A stretch of DNA of 64,000 bases, taken from an uncultured Flavobacteriales bacterium (GTDB taxonomy: Bacteria; Bacteroidota; Bacteroidia; Flavobacteriales_D; Sanyastnellaceae). Position 1 is the first letter of the stretch. The number at the start of each line of letters is the position of its first letter. Shown one piece after another: positions 17,585-27,018 of the stretch. The DNA lies in the NCBI GenBank assembly GCA_949373165.1, contig CASICO010000028.1:17753-81752 (forward strand). The letters are read 5' to 3'. The position numbers and the translations under genes are program-made. The notes under the pieces are model-generated. The model worked only from the letters and a program-made list of their open reading frames with translations, searched no databases and was not told the origin of the DNA.

Positions 17585-19821
17585 GGACCTTTCTCAGGTT
17601 TGGTTGGCTTTGGCTCTTTTGTTGTGCCGCAAATGCGGCCTTCGCTCAGGCGGACTTTTTTGAGCTGGACCACCTCCCGGAAATCAACCTTTTGTTTGAG
17701 GATCCGAATTGGGATGAGACTTTGGATTCACTGTTTCTGGCTGGTGATGAGGGGAGGATGGTGGCGGATGTTGAAATTGATGGCACACTTTTGGGAGGGG
17801 TCGGTGTTCGGTACAAGGGATTCAGCTCGGTCAGTGTAGATCGAGACAAGAATCCGTTCAACATCAAGCTCAATTACACCCACGACTCCTTGAATTACCA
17901 AGGGGTAGACAAGGTCAAATTGGCCAATGTCATCCAAGACCCTTCGTTTGTTCGAGAAGTGCTGTCTTATCAATCGGCAAGACGATGCATGGCAAGCGGG
18001 CGTGCGAACTTTGCCAAAGTCTTCATCAATGGCCAATATTGGGGGCTTTACACCAATACTGAAGCGGTCGATAAGCAATTTCTTGAACGGCATCATTGGA
18101 CCACGACGGGGCCATTTTTTAAGGCGGCTCCAGAGAACTTGGACTTGTTTGGCGAAAATGCCAACCTGAGCGATTCGCCAGGAGAAATCTTGGCGCCATA
18201 TCTCGATTTGTACGACCTCAAATCCGAGACCGGATGGGTGGAGTTGTTTGGGTTTATTCAGTCTTTGAACAATGCGCCCGAGCAGATCGAATTGGTGTTG
18301 GATGTAGACAGAACCCTTTGGATGCATGCGTTGAATTACGCGTTGGTCAATTTTGACAGCTATGTGGGTTACGCTCAGAATTATTACCTCTATGCTGACC
18401 ACCATGGGCGGTTTCAGCCCATTCCATGGGACATGAACATGTCCTTTGCCAGTTTTCGCTTGACCGATGCTTCAGAGTATTTCGATGGCTTCAGCATTGA
18501 AGAGGCGAAAACACTGGATCCATTGACCCATTTGAACAACGTCTCCGTTTTTCCGCGCCCGTTGATTCGGAACGTCTTGGAAAACGAGACACACCGACGG
18601 ATGTACATGGCGCATTTGCGCGCCATTGTCGTTGAAGATTTTGTGAGTGGAGCATACATAGAAGAGGCCAATGCCTTGCGGACGTTGATTGAGCCTTGGG
18701 TAGAACTGGATACCAATAAGTTCTACGGGTTTGATGATTTTCAAGACAATCTCGACAGCACTGTGTCGGACTTGGTGGATTATCCGGGGATTGTGGATTT
18801 GATGACCGACCGCGCCAACCACCTGATGGGACTCACGGGAATGGCAGAGGTGCCAACGATTAGCGAAGTGGATTTGTTGATTCCTCTCGAGTTTGGAGGG
18901 GAGGCGATTGTGGGGGCCATGGTCGACGGGGCGGATGAGGTTCGCCTTTATTACCGCTTCGGCGAGGACGCCCAATTTGAGTGGGTGCCGATGAATTGGG
19001 CATTTTCTGGCCAGCACATTGCGGTGGTGGAGAATGCAGGCAATGTGTTCGAATACTATATCTACGCAGAGAGTGAGACTGCTGGCCGGTTTTCGCCTGA
19101 CCGCGCGGCTTATGTTTTTTATCGGGAAGAGACGTCCTTGCCCATGGGTACTGTGGCCATCAACGAATGCATGTCCAATAGCCTGTCGGCTGCGACGGAT
19201 GGAGACGGGGATGTTGAGGATTGGATAGAGTTGCATAACCTCACGGCCACACCCATATGTTTGGGGGGGTTGTATTTGTCCGACAGTTTGGAGTGGCCAT
19301 TCAAATGGGCGTTGCCGGATGCAGCAATCTCGCCTCATGGCCATGTTATGGTGTGGGCAGATGAAGAAGGGAGCGAGGGGAAAATGCACGCCAATTTCCG
19401 TCTGTCTTCTATGGGCGAAACCGTATTGTTGAGTGACTCTTCTGGCAACATTTGGGACGAAACCACCCTTCCGGAGAGTCCATTGGACGAGGCGTGGGCC
19501 AGGTTTCCAAATGGAACGGGGCCGTTTGGATTTTTAGACCCTACACCCGGTTGGGAAAATGGGGTGGTAACGTTGCCAGCGCTGCCGTCTTTGGAGCCTT
19601 TGGTCTACCCCAATCCGTCCATGGATCAGGTGCATTTTGTTTGTCCATCTTCTGCGCCATGGACAGCACGTTTCCTGAGCCTTCGTGGAGAGCAATTGAG
19701 CCAGTCCTCAGGCATCGGAAAAGGAGGTTCGCTTCGCATTTCTGACTTCCCATCGGGCACGTACGTTCTGCAGCTTGAGCAAGACGGATGGACGACCACT
19801 CATTTGATTCAACACCCCTGA
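17581..19821 (+). CDS. CotH-family kinase-like protein with lamin-tail domain and T9SS domain
   Basis: The 746-residue secreted protein has a signal peptide ending AFAQ. A CotH domain spans roughly residues 30-390, with GVRYKGFSSVSVDRDKNPF, INGQYWGLYTNTEAVDKQFL, FDSYVGYAQNYYLY and the metal-site segment IPWDMNMSF. A lamin-tail-like domain follows near 515-650 (VAINECMSNS, DWIELHN, LSDSLEWPFKW). The T9SS domain is at the end (LVYPNPSMDQ, then PSGTYVLQLEQDG). CotH proteins in spore formers phosphorylate coat proteins; secreted bacterial versions near polysaccharide genes have unknown substrates. It overlaps the gene before it by 4 bp and is followed after 1 bp by the next gene, so the three form an operon. 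Confidence 0.88.
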   Translation: MRTFLRFGWLWLFCCAANAAFAQADFFELDHLPEINLLFEDPNWDETLDSLFLAGDEGRMVADVEIDGTLLGGVGVRYKGFSSVSVDRDKNPFNIKLNYTHDSLNYQGVDKVKLANVIQDPSFVREVLSYQSARRCMASGRANFAKVFINGQYWGLYTNTEAVDKQFLERHHWTTTGPFFKAAPENLDLFGENANLSDSPGEILAPYLDLYDLKSETGWVELFGFIQSLNNAPEQIELVLDVDRTLWMHALNYALVNFDSYVGYAQNYYLYADHHGRFQPIPWDMNMSFASFRLTDASEYFDGFSIEEAKTLDPLTHLNNVSVFPRPLIRNVLENETHRRMYMAHLRAIVVEDFVSGAYIEEANALRTLIEPWVELDTNKFYGFDDFQDNLDSTVSDLVDYPGIVDLMTDRANHLMGLTGMAEVPTISEVDLLIPLEFGGEAIVGAMVDGADEVRLYYRFGEDAQFEWVPMNWAFSGQHIAVVENAGNVFEYYIYAESETAGRFSPDRAAYVFYREETSLPMGTVAINECMSNSLSAATDGDGDVEDWIELHNLTATPICLGGLYLSDSLEWPFKWALPDAAISPHGHVMVWADEEGSEGKMHANFRLSSMGETVLLSDSSGNIWDETTLPESPLDEAWARFPNGTGPFGFLDPTPGWENGVVTLPALPSLEPLVYPNPSMDQVHFVCPSSAPWTARFLSLRGEQLSQSSGIGKGGSLRISDFPSGTYVLQLEQDGWTTTHLIQHP

Positions 19822-19822
19822 T

Positions 19823-21073
19823 ATGATGCAACGATTTTCCGTTGGTTTACTGGCCCTTTCGATCTTTCCTGGTGCTTTGGGAGCCCAAGTTCTCACTTCC
19901 TTCACTTCGGAAAACGGCTTGCTGGACAACAATGTGCACAGCGTGTGCAATGGGTTGGACGGTGACCTTTGGTTGGGCACACAATCGGGCGTGGCTCACT
20001 TTGATGGCACTGCATTTTTGGCGCCAATTACCGTGGCAGATGGCTTGATTCACGAGACCGTTTTTGCAGTGTTGTGCGACTCCAATGGTGAAATATGGAT
20101 GGGCACTGACTTTGGGTTGAGCCGTTTTGATGGTGCTTCCTGTGTGACGTACACGACGGATGACGGTCTCGAAGACAACCGAATCAAGCACCTGTTTGAG
20201 GATGCTTCAGGCGGAATTTGGGTGGCCCACAACGATGGAGTCTCCTCCTTCGACGGAGCTGACTTTGTCAATTACACCACCGCCAATGGACTGCCTTTTG
20301 GTGGGGTAAACCACATTGCTCAGGATGCCTTGGGTCACATGTGGTTCGGAACGGGTTTGGGCGGCGCATTTCAGCTCATTGGGGATGCAATGACGGGATA
20401 CACTTCAGCCCAGGGTCTGCCAAACAACTCTGTGCGTTCGATTGCGGTGGACGAGGATGGCCGCAAGTGGATTGGCACCAATGAAGGCATTGCCGTCTTC
20501 GGGGACGACAACACCACAGAGGAGACCCACCTGTCGCTCATCACCTTGCCGCCCCCTCACGTAATCAATCCTGTGGAAGATGTGGTCATTGACTTGACGG
20601 GCCGCACATGGGTGGGTGTTTATGTCGACTATCTCGTTTCTGTTGGGGGTGTGGCGTACTTCAACGGTTTAGAATGGGTGGATTTCGACGTCGAAGATGG
20701 CTTGGCTGGCCCCAATGTTCGTCAATTGACGGTGGCTGAGAATGGCGATGTTTGGGTGGCGACCAGCACAGGGGTCACCCGTTTTTCTGGCACGCCAGTG
20801 GGAATGGCACAACATTCAACCGGGGGCTTTGGTGTTCATCCTAACCCCAGCAGCGATTGGTTCAAATTGGAATGCCCCACTTCAGTCTCCAGGTCTGAAT
20901 TGGCATTTGTTCTGCGCGATGCCATGGGCCGAATTGTGGCGGTTCCACAAACCTTGATGAACCACTTGGTTTGGGATGTTTCTTCACTTCGGCAGGGACT
21001 GTACTTCCTCCATATTCAAGGCGAAGGGGTCAACCACACAGAGCGGATCTGGGTCGAAGCGGGCCTTCGTTGA
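19823..21073 (+). CDS. Secreted two-component-regulator-type beta-propeller protein with T9SS domain
   Basis: The 416-residue protein has a signal peptide. At least five propeller repeats of the 'Reg_prop' type then follow, seen as NNVHSVCNGLDGDLWLGTQ, ETVFAVLCDSNGEIWMGT, NRIKHLFEDASGGIWVAH, NSVRSIAVDEDGRKWIGT and PNVRQLTVAENGDVWVAT. These propellers are normally the periplasmic sensor part of hybrid histidine kinases. Here there is no membrane helix or kinase; a T9SS sorting domain (HPNPSSDWF, LRQGLYFLHIQGEG) follows instead. It is therefore a free secreted propeller, perhaps ligand binding. It is the third gene of the 16.05-21.07 kb operon. Confidence 0.85.
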   Translation: MMQRFSVGLLALSIFPGALGAQVLTSFTSENGLLDNNVHSVCNGLDGDLWLGTQSGVAHFDGTAFLAPITVADGLIHETVFAVLCDSNGEIWMGTDFGLSRFDGASCVTYTTDDGLEDNRIKHLFEDASGGIWVAHNDGVSSFDGADFVNYTTANGLPFGGVNHIAQDALGHMWFGTGLGGAFQLIGDAMTGYTSAQGLPNNSVRSIAVDEDGRKWIGTNEGIAVFGDDNTTEETHLSLITLPPPHVINPVEDVVIDLTGRTWVGVYVDYLVSVGGVAYFNGLEWVDFDVEDGLAGPNVRQLTVAENGDVWVATSTGVTRFSGTPVGMAQHSTGGFGVHPNPSSDWFKLECPTSVSRSELAFVLRDAMGRIVAVPQTLMNHLVWDVSSLRQGLYFLHIQGEGVNHTERIWVEAGLR

Positions 21074-21111
21074 AACCCGCCGCTTGCCGCTCTTAAAAAA
21101 GTGAAGTTGCG

Positions 21112-21450
21112 TCAGGCTTTGCGCACAAACTGGGATTTGAGTCCCATGGCACCGAAGCCATCGATTTTGCAAGAAATGTCGTGGTCTCCCTCAACGAGGC
21201 GAATGTTCCTCACTTTGGTGCCAGCCTTCACAGGCTTTGATGCGCCTTTCACTTTGAGGTCCTTGATCACAATCACATCATCTCCATCCTGAAGCGGATT
21301 CCCATTGGCGTCCTTCACTTCGGCGGCTGTGTCTTCCTCCTCTTCTGCGGAAGCGCTCCAGCTGTGTCCGCATTCTGGGCATGTTAAAACGGACCGATCT
21401 TCATAGGTGTAGATCGATTGGCACAGGGGGCAGGGAGGCAATTCGGACAT
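21112..21450 (-). CDS. yjdM: YjdM/PhnA-family zinc-ribbon protein
   Basis: This 112-residue protein matches the YjdM (formerly PhnA) family along its full length. It has an N-terminal zinc ribbon ([12 protein letters not shown] then CPECGHSW), an acidic linker, and the C-terminal domain [23 protein letters not shown]. Despite the old name, it is not the phosphonoacetate hydrolase and its role is unsettled. It lies downstream of fabI on the same strand with a 50-bp gap and could be read from the same transcript. Confidence 0.93.
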   Translation of the reverse strand: MSELPPCPLCQSIYTYEDRSVLTCPECGHSWSASAEEEEDTAAEVKDANGNPLQDGDDVIVIKDLKVKGASKPVKAGTKVRNIRLVEGDHDISCKIDGFGAMGLKSQFVRKA

Positions 21451-21500
21451 GACCGTGGTTCAACTTGCAATATCCGCAATGACGTCCAAGACCTCAGGCT

Positions 21501-22325
21501 TTACCCTGTGATGTGGTAACCGCCGTCAATGTGTCGGATTTCACCGGTGATCCGAAGCCCAGGTTGCATCAAGTGTGCGATTTCCAAAGCGAGGTCTTCT
21601 GGGAGCGCGTTGCCCAAAGGACTCATTTCCTCCGCCCGGTCTACATCTTTTGGCTCCAGCGTTGCTGTGCCGGCTTTGCTGCCGAGGTAGGGTGAGAAGC
21701 GCAGTGCATTGACCCGGATGCCATGACTGCGGCCAAGTTCATCGGCGAGTTCAATGGTGATTCTTTCCAAAGCCGCTTTGGCCACACTCATGTTGCGGTA
21801 AGGGTGAAAGGTCACCTTTTCGGCAGCGATGTAACTCAAGGAGCAAATGGAGGCTCCCCGCTGCAACACACCCGAGTGAAGCAAATGGTGGGTGATGCGA
21901 ACCAGCGAGAAGGCGGATACCCCTAAGGTGTCGCAGAATTCTTCTTGCGTGACTTCGAGAAGCGGTTTGACTTGCTTATTCCGAATGGTTCTGTCCATGG
22001 CAATGGAGTGCAAAAAGCCATCGAGTTTGAGGCCGCGCGCCCCCAACGTTGCCGCCAAGTCCACCATGCTGTCTTCTTGGGTTGCGTCGAGAATGCAAAT
22101 TGGAGTGTCCTCTCCAAGCTCTTGCTTGACAGCTTCGCGAAAGGCCTGTTCATTGGCGGTCAAATAGGACTTGGCCTTGTCTGAGATGTCGCCATGATGC
22201 GGGGTCACACCTAGACCGGCGCAGACCACACGTCCGCCTCGGGCCAGGATGGCCTTTGCAGCATGCATGGCAAGAGAGCCGGCATCGGAAATTCCGGTAA
22301 TGAGAAAGCGTTTGTTGTCAAGCAT
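21501..22325 (-). CDS. fabI: Enoyl-[acyl-carrier-protein] reductase (NADH)
   Basis: This 274-residue short-chain dehydrogenase performs the last step of each fatty-acid elongation cycle. It has the Rossmann start RFLITGISDAGSLAMHAA, the FabI-type SIAMDR segment, and the active-site pair Tyr165 and Tyr176 with Lys183 (Y-x6-K). It ends with RITGEIRHIDGGYHITG. I choose the ATG at 22325, 2 bp after the fabH stop; a GTG nine bases upstream would overlap fabH. The spacing between the two tyrosines is one residue longer than in E. coli FabI. Confidence 0.93.
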   Translation of the reverse strand: MLDNKRFLITGISDAGSLAMHAAKAILARGGRVVCAGLGVTPHHGDISDKAKSYLTANEQAFREAVKQELGEDTPICILDATQEDSMVDLAATLGARGLKLDGFLHSIAMDRTIRNKQVKPLLEVTQEEFCDTLGVSAFSLVRITHHLLHSGVLQRGASICSLSYIAAEKVTFHPYRNMSVAKAALERITIELADELGRSHGIRVNALRFSPYLGSKAGTATLEPKDVDRAEEMSPLGNALPEDLALEIAHLMQPGLRITGEIRHIDGGYHITG

Positions 22326-22327
22326 GT

Positions 22328-23299
22328 TCAGCACTTATAGAGTGCGGCACCCCATGTCCAGCCTGCTCCAACGGCGGCAAAGAGCAGGTGGTCGCCGGCA
22401 TGAAATTTTTCGGACCTCCAAGTCTCATCCAAGACGATGGGAATGGTGCCACCAGAAGTATTGGCATAGCGGTCCATGTTGGTTCGGACTTTGTCCCATG
22501 GCAGGCCGATGCGGCTGGCGATTTCTTCGAGGATGCGGATGCTCGGTTGGTGGGGCAGCATGCAGCAGATGTCGTCGATGTGAAGTCCGCAATGGTCTAA
22601 GACCGATTGAATGGTTCCAGGCACCTTGCTGACTGCGGTTTCGAACACGGCCTTGCCATCCATCTGAAAACAGTGTAACCCCTGTTTCATGGTCTCTTCT
22701 GTGGTGGGGGTTTCACACCCGCCAGCGGGAACAGTAAAGCCGTCTTTTCCCGCACCATCGCTGTGCAACTCAAATTTGATAAAGCCGCGTTCCTCATCGG
22801 TGGATGTCAACACAATGGCTCCGGCGCCGTCGCCGAAGAAAACAGAGTCTCGTCGCTCCCAATCGGTGATGTTGGAGAAAGTGTCGGCACCAATCACCAT
22901 CACATTTCGGTACATGCCCGATTGGATGTACTGACAACCTGTGGAGAGGGCAAACAGTGCACCAGAACAGACGGCTGAGATGTCAAAAGCCACCGCATTA
23001 GAGGCGCCAATTTTATCCTGCACAGCACAGGCGGTGGCCGGGGCAGGACGATCAGGAGTCGCAGTAGCGAGGACAATCAAGTCAATGTCCTTGGCATCTA
23101 AACCTGCAGACTTTAGTGCGTTTAAGGCAGCGCCAGAGGCCAGGTCGCTCGTGGTTTGACCGTCGACAACCCGCCTTTCTTTGATGCCAAGACGTTCCTG
23201 AATCCAAGCGTCATTGGACCCGACTTTTTCAAAGTGATGGTTGGTCAGGATTTTGTCGGGGACACAAGAACCAGTTCCAAGGATGATGGCGTTGGGCAT
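22328..23299 (-). CDS. fabH: 3-oxoacyl-[acyl-carrier-protein] synthase III
   Basis: This 323-residue protein is a beta-ketoacyl-ACP synthase III, which condenses acetyl-CoA with malonyl-ACP to start fatty-acid synthesis. The catalytic triad is visible: Cys111 in DISAVCSGALF, His250 in LPHQPS and Asn280 in YANTSGGT. The N-terminus (LGTGSCVPDKILTN) and the ERLGIKERR block are characteristic. It is the first gene of a fabH-fabI pair, transcribed leftward from the 376-bp intergenic region that holds two hairpins. Confidence 0.95.
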   Translation of the reverse strand: MPNAIILGTGSCVPDKILTNHHFEKVGSNDAWIQERLGIKERRVVDGQTTSDLASGAALNALKSAGLDAKDIDLIVLATATPDRPAPATACAVQDKIGASNAVAFDISAVCSGALFALSTGCQYIQSGMYRNVMVIGADTFSNITDWERRDSVFFGDGAGAIVLTSTDEERGFIKFELHSDGAGKDGFTVPAGGCETPTTEETMKQGLHCFQMDGKAVFETAVSKVPGTIQSVLDHCGLHIDDICCMLPHQPSIRILEEIASRIGLPWDKVRTNMDRYANTSGGTIPIVLDETWRSEKFHAGDHLLFAAVGAGWTWGAALYKC

Positions 23300-23490
23300 T
23301 CGGGGTAAGATTCGAGCGCAATGATAGGGCTGAATTCAGCCTAATCTTCTGAAAAGCAGGCGTGTAAAAAGTACACGGGTGCCAGTGGATTGGCCTGTGC
23401 ATGCGTTTCAATTGTGGCCGAGTGCTGGGCTCAAAAAGCGAAATGGAGGGGAGGGCACCAAAAAAGAGATTTGACCCTGTTTGAAACACA

Positions 23491-23547
23491 AACACCGCTG
23501 AGTACCGGACTCGGTATCAGCGGTGTTGCTACCGGTTTGTGCCGGTA
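23491..23547. other. Two adjacent hairpins in the fabH / HTH-gene intergenic region
   Basis: The 376-bp gap 23300-23675 contains no convincing gene. Hairpin 1 (23491-23527) pairs AACACCGCTGA with TCAGCGGTGTT over 11 perfect bp and continues inward as TACCG/CGGTA past one bulged G. Hairpin 2 (23530-23547) pairs TACCGG with CCGGTA. Neither has an immediate U-tract on either strand, so simple terminators are unlikely. They may be leader-RNA elements of the rightward HTH gene, a small RNA, or a protein-binding site. A weak promoter-like TTGGTACACAATTGATACATT precedes the rightward gene at 23650-23670. Confidence 0.5.
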
Positions 23548-23675
23548 AAGTAGAAGTAGTTTGTTCGGAAGGAAGGACCGAAGCTGAAACGATGAGCGAG
23601 TCATCATTCCGTCACGTCTCTTCAAATGTCTTTTCTTTTGACTCCTAAATTGGTACACAATTGATACATTAGTGA

Positions 23676-24944
23676 ATGGAGAGGCGTTTGCTCATGGCTG
23701 TTCGGGACAAATCAGGCATTCCCGTATTGAATAGGGGCGATTGTGAGGTGCTTTCAGATTTGATTTTGGAAGCGACAGATGAGTTGGTCAATTACAACAC
23801 GCTGCGCAGGTTATACGGGCTAGCGAAACCAGTGAAGCCCCGGCGACAGACCCTGAACATACTCTCCGTTTACTGCGGATTCCAAGACTATCCTGATTTC
23901 TGCAACTCGTCTTTTCGACTGGCCAGATGGAAGGTGGCAGAGCACATGTTTTCCTTGATTGATGACGGCGATTTAGGGGGCATTTTGAGTGTGTTGGAAA
24001 CGGCTTCAGACCATGCAGAACGCATGGACCTTTTGATTCAATTGAGCCGGGAACTTCTCTTGACGAACCGAATGGAAGAGTTCTCGTCACTGTTTGAAGC
24101 TCCATCCTTTGATGTTCAGAAGTGGGAGTATTCTCATCAGTTGCATTTTTCGACATCTGTGGGTCTTCTCTTCAGGAGCCGGGCATTTGAAAACCCGCAG
24201 ATTTTTCAGAACGTCAACTTTCTTCAGAGTGTGTTTTTGACTTTTGTCGATTACCTCAGCCTAAATGGGTTTTATGGAGATTGGCTTGACCAGGTGTGTC
24301 GACTGAGTTTGGGTCCTGAGGTGGACACCTTTAGTGCCTGTCTTGTGCGTTTTAGGAGTCTACTAAATGAGGAGCCGATCGAACCCTTGGATACGTCGAA
24401 TTTGGTCTTTGCAGACCTACACCCCATTTTGCTGAGTAGGGTGTTCTCTGTGTGTTGGATGTGCGGGGAGCGAGATGCACCTTCTCTCTGGCGGCGGTTG
24501 TTTGGTCAGAGCCATGAGGGGATGATTGTGCCCATTACGTGGGTGCATGAAATGGTCACATACGCCTTAATTGTGGGAGACTTTGCACTCATGAGGTGGA
24601 TCCGTGACGAGGTTCAGTTCGAGAAGAAGTCCATGGTCCATTTTGAGCGCCACCATCACCAATTGTTCTTGCTACTCAACTTGGCATTGGCCATTCATGA
24701 AGGCCAAGGCAAAGAGGCCGCGTTAACCGTTTCCAAGTTTGACCTTAGTCAAATCCGACAGGGTTATCGAGAGCTGATTGAGGTGGTTTGGTTGCGGTGT
24801 TTGATGGCCTTGTCCTCGGGCAGGGTGGAGGGTGCCAGTGTTCTTGGATCGAAACTTGACCGGCTCAGTTATCCGCTGTTCAGTCCTTCTTGGGTCTCGG
24901 GTTATTTTGAACCAGCACATCTACAGGAGGATTCATTGTCTTGA
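23676..24944 (+). CDS. Putative HTH-containing regulatory protein with helical repeat region
   Basis: The 422-residue protein begins with a segment often seen in Bacteroidota: LSDLILEATDELVNYNTLRRL, then PRRQTLNILSVYCGFQDYPDF. This resembles a small helix-turn-helix module in which the NYNTLRRLYG stretch would be the recognition helix. The rest is rich in alpha-helix with repeated hydrophobic heptads and could be TPR-like. It has no signal peptide, so it is cytoplasmic. A transcription-related role is inferred only from the N-terminal similarity. It stands divergent from fabH and 66 bp upstream of a T9SS gene, which it might control. Confidence 0.6.
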   Translation: MERRLLMAVRDKSGIPVLNRGDCEVLSDLILEATDELVNYNTLRRLYGLAKPVKPRRQTLNILSVYCGFQDYPDFCNSSFRLARWKVAEHMFSLIDDGDLGGILSVLETASDHAERMDLLIQLSRELLLTNRMEEFSSLFEAPSFDVQKWEYSHQLHFSTSVGLLFRSRAFENPQIFQNVNFLQSVFLTFVDYLSLNGFYGDWLDQVCRLSLGPEVDTFSACLVRFRSLLNEEPIEPLDTSNLVFADLHPILLSRVFSVCWMCGERDAPSLWRRLFGQSHEGMIVPITWVHEMVTYALIVGDFALMRWIRDEVQFEKKSMVHFERHHHQLFLLLNLALAIHEGQGKEAALTVSKFDLSQIRQGYRELIEVVWLRCLMALSSGRVEGASVLGSKLDRLSYPLFSPSWVSGYFEPAHLQEDSLS

Positions 24945-25010
24945 TTTTGTTGAGTCTAAGTTGTGAAGGGGAGTGGTGCATCGTCATCAGGATGTTTTAG
25001 ATTCGATGGA

Positions 25011-27014
25011 ATGAACCATCTTTCCGGTGTGAATGCGATTGTTTCTCGGGCTGCTGCCTTGCTCGTTTTTTGCGGATTCCTCTTTGGAACCGTTCAAGGT
25101 CAATGTGAGGCTTGTGAAGCCGATCCGGGGTGCACGTCGGGTGATGGTTTTCCCACCTTATGTCCTTTAGAATTGCCGGGAGGAACTGCGGGTGAGTACT
25201 ATGAGTCCGTCATCACTTTTTTTCTCCCTGCAGAAATCACCGATCCAGGATCGGGTTTGGTGGCGACGCTAAACAGTGTGCAGGTAGCCAGCATCACGGG
25301 CATTCCTCCTGGATTGACCTTGGAATTGGATGATGAAGATGCGTTTTATGAGCCGGCTTCAGGCCAGAACAGTGGTTGCGCAACCCTGTGCGGTGACCCC
25401 ACCTTTTCAGGAGCATTCGAAATTCAAATCAGCATCATGGCTGTTGTGACGGCTCTTGGCTTTGAGCAAGACGTACCGCAGGGATTTGCTTTGCCATTGA
25501 TCATTGCACCGGGTTCAGGGGGAACTTCTTCGTTTAGTTTTTCTCCGGCTTCCGGCTGTGGGACAGTGTCGGCAGACTTTGAAGCCACGGTATTTGGAGA
25601 GGGCAATCAAATCACGGATCACACTTGGGTTTTGCCCTCGGGCGCAGCGGTGGAAGGGGCCACATTGACAGCCATAGAGTTCAATGAGCCGGGAGCTCAC
25701 GTTGTTGTGCTGGAGACCACGATTTTGAACCAGACACTCGAGCAGGTGCAATTGACCTCCACCACCAATGGTGGATGGGATGATTTTTGGCAAAATCCGG
25801 ATCCGTATTTCACATTAAAGGACGCCAATGAATCTGTGGTTTACACGTCGAGTACCGTGGATGCCTCCACTTCCGCAACGTGGTCGGGTTTGGGCATTGT
25901 CTTGAACAATCCCCCTTATTCCATCGATTTCTACGACGAAGACTTGTTGGATGGTGACGATTGGCTCGGATGGACGTCCATCACGCCCAACGGGCCCGGT
26001 ACGATTTCGCTCAATGCCAACCCAAGCAGCGGAGTGGCCACAATTGGCATGGCGCCGATTGTGGTGGTGGTGGACTCTGCCGAGGTGTGGGTGAATGCCC
26101 TGCCTGAAGTGGAATTGGTGCAGTCCAGTCCAAGCAATTTGATGTGCACCAACGACAGTTTGATTCAGTACCAATGGTGGTGGGGCGATAGCTTGGTGGT
26201 CAGTGGGGGGGACCCCGTTTTTTCGCCGGAAATCAGTGGGTTTTATTCGGTTTTAGGATTGGACTCTGCCGGTTGTTCAGCCGAATCTGAAGCCTTGCTG
26301 TTTTGCATGCCCAATGCGCAAATGGACATCGAATTGGTGGAGGCCAACGGATCTCCGATGGCCCTGGTGACCGCGTCCAATCGGCCTTGGTGGGTTTGGC
26401 ACGTCAACGGCGTGGTCATGGACACCATGTATGTCGATGGGGAAACATGGTTTCCCTTAGAAAGTGGATGGTACTGGGTCGATTCTGAGACGGATTTAGG
26501 ATGCCCAACGGCCAGTGATTCAATGTTGGTTTGTTGGCCTCTTGTTTCGCCGGAACTGAGCCAAAACGGAGAGGGTGATTTGGTTGTAGATGGAGATTTT
26601 GCGCTTTATCAATGGTGGTTGAATGGCGCGCCCATAGAGGGAGAAGCTGGATCCACTTTGGTGAGCCCAGGCGAAGGTGAATACGCTGTTTATGTGGCTG
26701 ACATGGCAGATTGTCCAGCTGTGGCCAGCGCGCCTTGGACCGTTGTGGGAATGGAAGAAAGGGCAGCGGCTGAGTTTCAGGTGATGCCCAATCCCTTTGT
26801 GTCGACGTTCCGGTTGGAGGTGAACGAAGCTCACCAAGGGGGACAAGCTTTGGTGATGTCGTTCACAGGGCAGGTCTTGTTCGCTCAGTCCATTTTTGGA
26901 GAAGCCGTGCAGGTGAGCATGGACGCATGGCCCGCAGGGGTTTATTTGGTTTCCTTGGTTGATGCCCAGGGCCGGACCTCTGCCACGAAACGGGTGATCA
27001 AGCAAAGCCCATGA
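25011..27014 (+). CDS. Large secreted protein of unknown function with T9SS domain
   Basis: The 667-residue protein is started at MNHLSGVNAIVSRAAALLVF, giving a signal peptide ending VQGQ; an upstream in-frame start at 24963 adds 16 unlikely residues. Cys-rich N-terminal strands (CEACEADPGCTSGDG) lead to a putative-Ig-like region. Two later segments with QYQWWWGDSLVVSGG and YQWWLNGAPIEGEAGS resemble Ig-like adhesin modules that carry a W-x-NG motif. The T9SS domain closes the protein (VMPNPFVSTF, WPAGVYLVSLVDAQG). I see no catalytic motif. It is probably a surface adhesin or matrix protein. The esterase gene begins 4 bp downstream. Confidence 0.75.
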   Translation: MNHLSGVNAIVSRAAALLVFCGFLFGTVQGQCEACEADPGCTSGDGFPTLCPLELPGGTAGEYYESVITFFLPAEITDPGSGLVATLNSVQVASITGIPPGLTLELDDEDAFYEPASGQNSGCATLCGDPTFSGAFEIQISIMAVVTALGFEQDVPQGFALPLIIAPGSGGTSSFSFSPASGCGTVSADFEATVFGEGNQITDHTWVLPSGAAVEGATLTAIEFNEPGAHVVVLETTILNQTLEQVQLTSTTNGGWDDFWQNPDPYFTLKDANESVVYTSSTVDASTSATWSGLGIVLNNPPYSIDFYDEDLLDGDDWLGWTSITPNGPGTISLNANPSSGVATIGMAPIVVVVDSAEVWVNALPEVELVQSSPSNLMCTNDSLIQYQWWWGDSLVVSGGDPVFSPEISGFYSVLGLDSAGCSAESEALLFCMPNAQMDIELVEANGSPMALVTASNRPWWVWHVNGVVMDTMYVDGETWFPLESGWYWVDSETDLGCPTASDSMLVCWPLVSPELSQNGEGDLVVDGDFALYQWWLNGAPIEGEAGSTLVSPGEGEYAVYVADMADCPAVASAPWTVVGMEERAAAEFQVMPNPFVSTFRLEVNEAHQGGQALVMSFTGQVLFAQSIFGEAVQVSMDAWPAGVYLVSLVDAQGRTSATKRVIKQSP

Positions 27015-27018
27015 AACT

